Source: Parelaphostrongylus tenuis
Lineage: Eukaryota > Nematoda > Chromadorea > Rhabditida > Metastrongylidae
Assembly (NCBI GenBank): GCA_019055375.1
Contig: JAHQIW010004280.1
Span: 183,523-247,522 of the forward strand
Reading direction: 5' to 3'
Length of the DNA stretch: 64,000 nucleotides
The notes below the pieces were generated by a model. The model was not told the DNA's origin, made no database searches, and saw only the letters and a list, made by a program, of their open reading frames with translations. Made by a program: the position numbers and the translations under genes. Within the stretch, counting starts at the first letter, position 1. Every line of letters begins with the position of its first letter. This document shows positions 53,701 through 64,000 of this stretch, piece by piece.

Positions 53701-56700
53701 ACAAGTCGGCAAACTACATTGTTCGTTCCTGTGGAACATAAACGGGGCGCGGATAGCAGAAAAGCACCGAGATTGATTCACAAACTTTTACTATGTAATT
53801 GCCGTAAAAACGCGCTGTCAAGGTTAGACTGCAGGCTGTTAACACTAAAGGAAAAATCTTATCTTCCTAGTGTGAGTACTGCATATTGTGGAAGTCTGTT
53901 TTCTAGACAAGCCTGGCACTAAGATAATAATCTCTCAAGTTATTAAATAACGACGGATCCACATGAAAAAATATTTAAAAACGCTCATTTAAAAAGAAAT
54001 TGGAAATGATTTCCTTTCTGCAAGGATGTGCTTATCTCATTAAAATTTAGTGAATTCTTTGATATGTGGCCAATTTTTAGGCTAGAATATCTTTGTAGAA
54101 GTTTCTTCATAATATCCTATCTATTTCAAAAGCTAAAGTGAATATAACGGTGCTTTTCTGTTAGACGGCGAAAAATGAGTATTCGACGTCATTTGGTGTA
54201 CAAGATTTCTCATAGAAGCATTAGCAATCATTCGAAAGCATATATTTGTTTCCAAAGAGCACGTGGCTGGCTTTCAAGATATCGTTGGATAAAGCCGTCG
54301 TAAGATCTAAAATAGGATTGCGTTCCCCACAATCTCGTCTTTCTTCTTCTTATCTCACTTATGTTTTGCTAGAGAAAACTCCTTCCTTACTCTTTTGATA
54401 GCACAAGCCTCGAAAAACTCTAAAATATGCTTACTTCTTCGAACAGCTCATTCGATAGCGCTCTAGGAGAAAGAAAATATTTGTGCTTCAAACCTTGGTG
54501 GTCAGAGCTCTTTCACTAAGCCAATAGAGTCGATAGCGTAACTTTCTGCGAGATAACAATTCAATGCAGTGTAGCAAGGAAAATAAGACTGTGCTTTATG
54601 AATTCGGCAGCTGTTTATCGGCAAATCTACGAAATGGGACGGCGGGCAACCGATCGATAGTCTGAAGTGGTAAACATGAAGAATGCAACTTGTTATTTTG
54701 ATAGAACTTCTTCCTGCGTTTTGAAAGAAGTCAGATGAAACTACTGACTCAGGTACTACGGAATTTTCTCCATCGTCTTATGCATTTCATGCTTCCAGCG
54801 AATATTAAGCGTGATAAAGGTGAAAGGGTGCGGCGTGTGTGAAACATAATATTATTTTAGATTTTACAGCGTTCTAAGAAGGTATTTCAAATAACAGGAA
54901 ACGTACGGTTCTAATCAGAAATATAAACTTTCAAATAACTACTAACACTCCTATGATGAATTCATATTCACCAAACGGGGTTGAATATCCAATGTCGCCG
55001 TATAAAAAAAAGGATTCCCTATAAGATATGTATGTCACTTGCCTTTACCAAGAAGCTATAAACAGTGGGCTGCTGGATGACAACTCAAGATGTGTAATAT
55101 AATCATTCGCTCTAACGGTATTTTATAAAAATTCATATAAACTTCTTTAAAATTGATTTTGACTCTATAGTGCTGGAATCCCGACTACCATATAACCACC
55201 AAAAAGCTCTGCAAAGAACCATCCGCAGACCCCAGTCAGCTGCCACAGCGCAACAAAGAGGTTCACTAAAAAACTAGCAGATAATTGACATTGAGAATAT
55301 TCAATCTTGCCATCAATTTTTGGAAGTTCAAGCAAAAATATTTGTACATGGAATATGGTCTGCAAACAGTCGCGTACCAGCTCAAAATGACTCTGTAACG
55401 AGCGGATTGATTATCCAAGCTGATCTATCCAATCAAATTTTAGTGAATCAACCCCGAAATGAAATCTTTAAGGGATAAAACATAAGCTGAGTCTCAACTT
55501 TGAAAGAAAACTGGACAGTAAACTAGGAAATCTTTAGAACTAAAAGCTCAGGAAACTCATAGTCCGGTAGTCATTCAATTCAAGATCCGTTCTGGATTCG
55601 TGTATACCCACATTTGTCATAAAGATAGGCTTGACCAAAAAAATGTTATCGTAAATGTTTACAATGGTGAACAAGTATTAAAGAGTGCTTCTGAAAAAGT
55701 TCCCTGCTTTTTAGTTGATATAAAAGAGTGGTTCTGAGAATGTTCTATGTGTTCTTAGTTAATTAATTCAGACGATTCTCTGCACTCTCTTCATGTTCTA
55801 GTTTCCCAAGACAATGTCAATGCTGCCATGTGCAGGTGATTGTAGCTCGCCACCACTAAACCACAATCCTAGTCCGCTCAATTGCTTTCCATAGGTATCC
55901 TCCACCATTTTTATCCCAAAAATTCACTCGTAGATTTCGTTGATTTTTCAGAATTACTAATAGTTCACGTATGAAAAAGTAAGTTTAATAATTCCTTGTT
56001 ATCAAAATAATGTAAGAAAAGGCACAGGTTTTTCTGAAAGAACTATCAAGTACTGCACAAATCTTGGTTGCACTGTTGTTACTCGGTATTCTCTGTTCAC
56101 GAAGATGCTCCTTCAGAGGAGGTCGACTAAAGAAACTATGAATCGATTTGACCTGACAAAGCTCCAGGGAAAGAAGAATCTTCTAAACTCCTATCAATAC
56201 ATATTCTATTAACCCTATTCTCACGAGAACACCACGAAGACATCATCCGTGAGTGATTATAGAATGTGCCCTCACTCAAAATTCTACCCTACTCTTCAGT
56301 ATCAATGAGAGGGCCTCAAGAAAATGTGAGAATGTGGTGCGAGACAACATTTAAACTCTATGAACTGTGCATATGAGACAATTGAAGCTTAATTTTAAAA
56401 TAGATATATCTATGGCCATTGGACGAGTATTTAGTATAAGAAGATAATTTTGACTTCATAAGATAAGGTACAAGAAAGTGCAACATGAGCTGATATGTTC
56501 ATTTTCAGAGATGTCGTTTTCTTACTGAAAAATACGGACTGATGGCACATAAGGACGTTTTCCTCACTCTAAATATACATGAGTATCTCTCCTGTAATAT
56601 GCTAATATTTCGTGGGCGTGAAATGTTCCGATCATTCAAATTTCACCATACAACTGCAGCAAAGAAAATAAGTCCAAACAACGGGTAGACTACCCCAGAA

Positions 56701-59700
56701 GCGAGGTGTATTGCTCTCCTTGTCGATACTGCGCACTATGATGGCTCTTTCAAAAAGGAACCCAACTAATATAATCGTCACTTCTTCAGCTTTCGAATCA
56801 CGACCATCAGCGCAGTGGAAGAGTGGAAAGTACTACTTCTGATTGTAAGAACTTCAAATTTAACGCACTGAGGCAACATTGTTGACTGGTGCTAATGTGT
56901 GGGCAAAGCATCAAGTCTTCTCATACGTCTTTACACTGGAGCAATGAGCACTATATTCATCAACTGAAGTAATTAAAATTGCTCAGTAGCACTATACAAA
57001 GTATGCACTACCAGTCTGAACACATTTCTGTCATCTCTAAGGCAATAAATAAACATCTCTTAGTGCCGAACTTTTCGAGCTTTTTTGCTTCAAAATTTAC
57101 CTATACTTGCAGCATCATGACCCCTCAACGAATTCTTTACCGCAATTTCCTGTTTTACGAGTAGGAATAGGGACGCGATGCACAGAGCGCATTTGAGAAC
57201 ATCAACAGTGCAAAGACTCTAGGATTTGTGTGCAGGCGAACAGCGCTTCGCCTCCCTAGTGAGTTTCTGCCGGTAACACCTACGTAAATGATCAGCCGCG
57301 CTCCGAACGTTCACGCAAAGTTGATTAAGCGATAGTCATCGAAGAAACTGAAGGGGACCATGAGAAATGGCAGAAATGTGTACATGCTGATGGCGCCTAC
57401 AATGAATTGTGCTGTTTAACAGTTATAATTAGTTCTGGTTAATTAATATGGTGTTCACTGCTTCAGTGCCAATACTTATTGGAAGTTTTAATTTCCATTT
57501 GGCTGATGTTAACTGTATAATTCGTTGAATGATGAATGTTTTGGGCAGAAAACAAACAAAATTAGCGAGAAATTTTTAGAATTTAAGCAGAAAAAATACA
57601 CTCTGTTTGGAGAGATACACCACAAAATAATGAGTGAGGACTCACTGAAGGCTTATCCCACCAGCATATTGTAACCCCCTCTAGATAAGTTACCTCTTAA
57701 AGCCATATATGACCGAAAATGCATTATTAGAGTACACTTATATGATTAGCGTTGGAGCAGATTGAGAATAGAGTTGAGAATGCGTTGTTATCACAACAAC
57801 GTTGCCTTCGCATTGAACAGTAGGATTTTAACAATGAATGGGGCCCTCTTTTCACCAGAAGTACGTTTCTGGAACTTACCTTGATAAAAATCTACCTTCT
57901 CCCAGCAATAAGTTTTCTTAGAATCGAAATTTCACTAGATAGCTAAAAATGAAACCCGTTGTAAAGTTCAAATAGGGTGTAATTGCATTAGCAGCAAAGC
58001 GATATTTTTTTTTTGCGTTAGCACAGCTTACCATCAGACATTCTCCATGAAGTAAATTTTTCATGGAAAGTAACATCCTTAAAAGCTATCGAATGACTAC
58101 CAAGACATAGATGATATAAGAAACAAATGTGGAAAAAACGAATGGAAAGGAGCTTCTTCTACAGAGATGTGATTTCCCTATGGAATCATGAGGATATTCC
58201 GACGCTTGGTCGTTTTTTTTCTAAAAACTCGTTTATAAAGGTTTCTCACGTATCATTTTATTTTTTCGTAGCCATAAAGTGCCTCTAACATATAAATACT
58301 CTCATAAGTACCAATAAATTCGTACATAAACCACGCGACATACTAACTACTTCGGACACGAAACCTAATATGTCTTTCGGTCCTACAACACTATGTGCGG
58401 ACGTTTTTCGGAGCCACTTTTAAGACCAGAATGTTCAAACTTTGAGTTATCGAGTAAATAGCAAAAGTTTAGCAAAAGCCATCCACAGGCCCTAGCCCAG
58501 GAGAGAAACAAACTAAGTAGAAAGACAATTTTATTCTTTTTGCTTCAATACATAAGAAACTTCTTTTCTGCTAATCGACGGCAAATGAATAGTCTGCCCT
58601 ATTTGCCGAGCAAGAATGTTTCAAAAGAATGTTAGTAATCATTCGAATGCTTAAATCTCTGGCAACAGGGCCACGTAGCCGTATTTTCAATACAACCTTT
58701 AGTGACGCTGTAAAATCCAAAATAAACTCATGTTACACAACCGCCGCGCGCCTTCGTTTTTGTTGAGCGTATAATTCACTGGAAGCACGAAAAGCATATG
58801 CAAGTGTAAAAAAACTTTTCAGTATCTGTATCAATCGTTTCGCCAAATGTTTCAACGAGGAAAAAAACTTCAAATTGACTAATAAGTTGATTCTATATAT
58901 CTAACGCTTCAGAACATCGATCAATCGTCGCCTCCCACTCCTCCCCCCCCCCCCCCCCCCCCGACTCGTGGATCAATCTGATAACAAGCTTGTTGAATAT
59001 CTTACACTTTATCTTATTTTCTCTGATAGACTGCAGTGAAACATTTTTTCCCAAAAAAAAAGCAGAAACTATTGGAATTTGCGCCAACTTCTGATCGCTA
59101 ATAGTCTAAGGAAGAGTTATATCCGACAAGGTTTCATAGCACAAATCTTTTCTTTTTCCTGCAGTAAACACCTGTTTGACTGTTTCGACACTTGTGCTGT
59201 CAAAATAGTACAGCAGTATGAAAGAGGAATGTTCTTCAGGAAAATATAAGTGAGACAAGGGAGAAACGCGAGGTCGAGTGAAAGATAACTTTATTTTAGA
59301 CTTTACAGTGTTATAAAAGGTTGTTTAAAAACCGACTACGCGGCTTTAGATAGAGACTTGAGTTTGTGAACGATTACTTGCACATGTATGAAAAATTTTC
59401 GCCCAGCGAATGAGGTCGGATCTTCATTTGTGGCCATCTAGGAGAAAAATACCCATAAAAAGAGCTTTTTTAAAAAGCAAGTACATTAGTGGAATCGTGG
59501 AGAATTAATTATTGGAATGATTGTTGAAAGTTTGAGAAATTTTCTACCAGACGGGTAACATTCTCGAGCAACTGTGCACCGGAGCAAATACACGCCGTCC
59601 TAAACGGTTTATGTGATGGAATGTCACAAAATGACCTCAAAAAGGGATTCAGTATAGAGTACGCCGATGTATCAAAACTCCCCATGTTTCAAAAAAAAAA

Positions 59701-62700
59701 AACCCACTGCTTCAAAAACGAAAATATCTTTCTTGTGGTATTCCCTCTTTTTTCCTGGTAAAGTATTTGCAGTTCCTTGACAGTTTGACAAACGCCAGTT
59801 TTCTTACTGAATCCAAGCTCTCGGCGATAATCAATCCCCAAAGGATGCGCCATGCATTTGTCTTCAATTTTTAACTTCGTCTGACGTACCGGAATGCATA
59901 TCTGGCCTTTACAGTGACTCGCTGTAGCCTCCCACTGAACCGAGTCATGCTGCTTACCTCCCATATAGGTCTGAAACCTGTCTGGTAGCAATTTACCGAC
60001 TTTGGAGGGATGGATGGTTTGGCAAGCTATGAGCGCGAGATCGAACCATTTACCTTGTGTGTGTCGCATACAAGGAAGATGGTTCGATTGCGCGCCCATG
60101 ACTCAGCAAGCAATCCATCCGACCAACGTCAATATAATTGGTATCAGACATGTCTGGGAGGATAAGCATCATGAAGTGGATTCTGTGGTAGGCTACCACG
60201 AATTACTGTGAGGGTCAAACGTTGGCACATCCCTCACGGAGGAGGGAGGGCACTGATAGGCCTTCCGAAGCTGCCTATATGTAGTCTCATAGAAGTTATT
60301 CGTAAAAGTAAGACTGTACGAGGTAAAGGAAATCATTCGGAGAACATAGCGGACTAAGAGGAGTAAGTGTGTCACGTGAAATGTCAATGACGACAGCAAT
60401 AACAAGGGTTTGTTGTTGAGATTGATTGTAAAATTCTTGAGCAAATTTGATGAAATCGCATTGCATGGCAATTTGCAAGATCGTCTTTACCAAGCAAGCC
60501 TTGAATCATAATTGTTTACACGTAATATTGCCATTTTCTTTGAGTTACAGGCTGTGACTGCTTGCCAAAAAATGGTTGTACATAACCAGAGCGTACTCTC
60601 CTCTGTCTTTTTGCTCACTTCAGTTTTCTCAGAGTCTCAATCCGCAACTGTCACGGCGGCGTATCGTAATGTGGGAATGAAGGCGATTGGGGAACGCAGA
60701 CTCAGACTGCACGATATTCTGCCACATAGAGGCAGACACGGCCTTCTTGAACCGCCGCGCAGGCAACGGTGCGGCGCCGCCTGCCTATCAACGCTCGTCT
60801 GCAAAGCAATAATCCTATTTATAGTGAAAATGACGCCCAACTGCCTTACAATATTCTACTTTTTGATGCGAAGTTACATCGATGAGTTGGAAACGTATTT
60901 TGAACGAGTGTTTTATTAAGACCACGCTCAAATTTTCATACATCTCATAAATATTACTTCAGCCAACATGTCATGTGGTCTGGTAATCGGTTCTAAGACA
61001 GCCCAATACACGTGTTTCGACCTTACAGTCTCGTCAATAGGGCAGAACCCGTGGCAAATAATAATTATGAGATACATTGAAATTTGAGCATGGTTTCAAC
61101 AAGGCGCTCGAAATATAGGTATAGAATTACACGAATACCAATCAAGAAACAATCGAGTGCAAACACTGTATGTTTGGCGATATTCTCGCTTGACTTACAG
61201 TGTAAATAGTTTGCCGACGCCACCTCTTAGAGTGGAAGCTAGAGCACCCACAAGGATTGGTTAAAATACGACGACATCTACTCAATTGACGAGACTGTAA
61301 AGTCGATACACGTGTATCGCGCTGTACAGGAGCACATTACTAGACCACATTACATGTTGGCTCAAACAATAATTACGTCATGTATTTCCAAACTTGGATA
61401 TTTCCTTCGGCACTACTGTAAAATCGGTACGCAAAAACATATTAAACAATATACGACTTTTTCCTAAATCATAGATGGACATATGAAAAAACTTTTTTTG
61501 GAGTTTTGGATAAAAATTTGGAGGAAATATTAGCGTATATTCAGAGTAGCCTCGGTAGCCTCAATATAGATTGTTTCTTAAATTTGAAAACTAATGTATC
61601 GCTCGTCCAAGTAGAGCATAGAAAGTCACTACTAAAAAAACAAAAGATCAAAGTTTATTTAATAACTTCATAGAGGCTTCAACTTTTAAAATACAGTGAA
61701 ACCGCAAAACTGTAGGGTCTTTTTTTTGAAATGATATAGCATTGTAATATAAGGTATGATTTTTTATGATCAGTATTTCCTATCATTATGGCATGTTTGA
61801 ACTAAAGACAACCTTTTCTGCTCTCTTCTACCATATTATTCCATTCACTGACGATCATAAATCCTAAAGTGACAATAAAAATATGGATTTCACAAAAAAA
61901 CGATTCCATCATCGTGCTGTGAGCTCGCCTCGTGAAAAATTGATGTGTAGGTCAATGACTTCGTTTTTCTCCACTTATGAAAGTGGTGGAGAATAAAGCT
62001 TTGAGCGTTCAACAAGCCGTGAAAAATGTGCCATGCATTTGTTATTTTCAACTTTCCAATTTCATTCGAGGTGATTGAATGCATACTTGGCCTTTAAAAA
62101 TCACTTGTGTTAGTCTCCCAGTTTCGAGTCAGTGTTGCTTATCCTCCCATAGAAGTCTGGGATAAGTCTGATCCTGAACGGATGTATAGCTTGGAGAGCC
62201 GCGAGCGCGAGATCGAGCCATAGACCTTGCGTGCGACGCACCGCACCACAACCACTGCACAAGATGAGCGCCTCCTTGAGATGAAGTGGGGAAATAGACG
62301 CCGCCAAATTACAAGAGAAACTTTCATGAAACGAATTTGAGATAAAAATCATCGTAGTGCAGTAAGAAATCTAAAATACTAAACAACTAAGGAATCAAAA
62401 AAATGAGTATTATGGATTCTTAAAGCAATTTGTCAAGTGCCAATTCGTTTTCCGGTAATTGACACACGGAGAACTAGTGTGTAGAAAGCGATTCAAAAAA
62501 AAAGCTTTTAAACTCTAAGAAGGCATCAAAATGGCTCTAGTAAATGAGAGAATCGCAAAAAAACTTCCTATCCTATTCAATTGCAAGTCAAACTTCTACT
62601 GAACTTCAGAGAAAGACTAAAGATCACAAGAATTCCCGGATAGACAAATTTGTGGCTGTAGAGAAGTGTTCAATAAAGTAATAATAAAAAAGAAAAGATA

Positions 62701-64000
62701 ACTAACCTGACGACGAGGCTGACGATGGAAGTCGCCGCAGCGTCGACCGTCGTACAAAATCTACCGAATACTCCAGGTGCGATGGAATATGGGTTAGAGC
62801 AGATCGTCGCATTTGAGCGCAAATGCTGCATCCAATGAAAGAGCTCCGTTTGGCGTGAAACATGCGCGTCTGGAGCGGAAAGAATTTCCTTCTGCAGCAA
62901 CTGCAAAAAGTGGGCTTTTGAAAATCGGCTGACTGTGGCTGTAACCTATAGTTTAAGCCTTGGAAAGGTTGCTAATCTTTCTATGAAAAGTTCCTGTCCA
63001 GCTAATGCAATCGGTTTGTCACTTGTCTCCTCATAGTGGACAAATGCCACGGGAGCTCTTCAAGGTGAAAATAAATTTCTGTGATCCACGACATTCAAGC
63101 TATCTAACGATCAGAGAAAGTTTGGGGAGAGTATTTCCAGACATATCAACGCGATAATGCTCATCTCGTGCAAAATATAATAATATTTCAAGTGCCACAG
63201 CATTACGGAGTGTGTCTTTTTGAAAAGCAAATACATTTTATGATTCCCCTGAATTTAAGCTCTTGAAAATAACTAATAGTTAGTAAGATATTTTTTGTCC
63301 AGCAAAAGAGACTCCAATTCTTTTAATAAAAAGAATATAAATGAAAAGCGATCTCATTTGCTCGAGATGAACTTTTCATAATAGTGATAGTAACCGTTCA
63401 AAAGCTAATACTTGAGGCTACCGCGCCACGCTGCAGGTTTTTCAAGACACACCTTTGTGACGCTGTAACATTCGAAATAAAATTATATTTCATATGACCA
63501 TGTGTTTTTTACCTCTTATCTCACTTATATTTCGCTGGGCAATTCCGCCTCGCTCCGCCCCCGCAGCGGCCGGAGCTTTGTCGAATAGCCTGTAAGCACA
63601 GTTGCCAAAAATGTAAAACTAGATCGTATTTTTCCTGATAAATCATATTTTCAAAATATAATCATATTGCCAGAATCAGAAAACATTACCCTACCAGATG
63701 ACTACTAATGAATCTCAGGAAAGAGCTTTGTCCGGCAAGGTTCCACGCACAGATCATGAACCGGAAGAGATCAAAAGATCAGGAGAGCTTCTTGAAAGGC
63801 AAGCAAGTATTTGAGTTCCCTGAAACCTGCACAATGATTTGAGTACTAGCACTATAAAAAAGGAGTTTTGTACAGCGAAATATGAGCGAGATAAGAGAAA
63901 AATCTACGTGACATAATGATACATGAACTATTTTGTAACGTCACAACATTATGAAGGGATGCTTTGAAAAATCGATGACTTGGGGCTCTATCCACAAGTC

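Overview
This window is eukaryotic, intron-era DNA from an animal genome, most likely a nematode of the strongylid (hookworm-like) group. There are no operons, ribosome-binding sites or dense ORFs. It is AT-rich and packed with decayed mobile elements: RTE-clade LINEs with an AP-endonuclease, Penelope-like retroelements (PLEs) with a GIY-YIG domain, piggyBac and mariner relics, and a tRNA-derived SINE. The few coding-like segments are short and flanked by nematode-type splice sites (acceptors of the TTTTCAG type). The organism assignment rests on recalled resemblance of the RTE and PLE proteins to hookworm copies and was not tested by a search.

Layout. 1-2790: a nearly intact RTE LINE on the minus strand, running off the left edge, with one frameshift between endonuclease and reverse transcriptase. 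2796-5299: copy A of a segment repeated in the same orientation at 61773-64000; copy A alone carries a palindromic insertion with a tRNA-like arm. 6362-6408: degenerate hammerhead ribozyme motif. 7215-9539 and 18640-19938: two related piggyBac remnants. 10390-13846: RTE fragment, a PLE with ~290-bp inverted terminal repeats, an opposite-strand PLE reverse-transcriptase fragment, an apparently complete hammerhead motif at 13110-13155, and a solo PLE 3' end. 15690-17110: mariner and a second LINE lineage. 20334-23761: three SINE copies, tRNA-like relics, tandem repeats and a hammerhead-bearing repeat. 26718-29616: two RTE copies arranged 5' end to 5' end, one with a large internal deletion. 30371-32581, 38234-40680, 50928-52165 and 60545-60919: coding-like segments, the best candidates for host gene exons, partly frameshifted. 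40815-61400: fold-back repeats, a LINE relic, two inverted-repeat elements with hammerhead-like motifs, and head-to-head SINEs. 61773-64000: copy B of the segmental repeat.

The main theme is self-cleaving-RNA architecture. At least four sequence families here carry hammerhead-type motifs, and three of them place such motifs in both arms of an inverted repeat. One is an evident PLE; the other two are short, lack any coding capacity, and look like non-autonomous (retrozyme-like) elements. Host gene content is low, and every host-gene call below is tentative.
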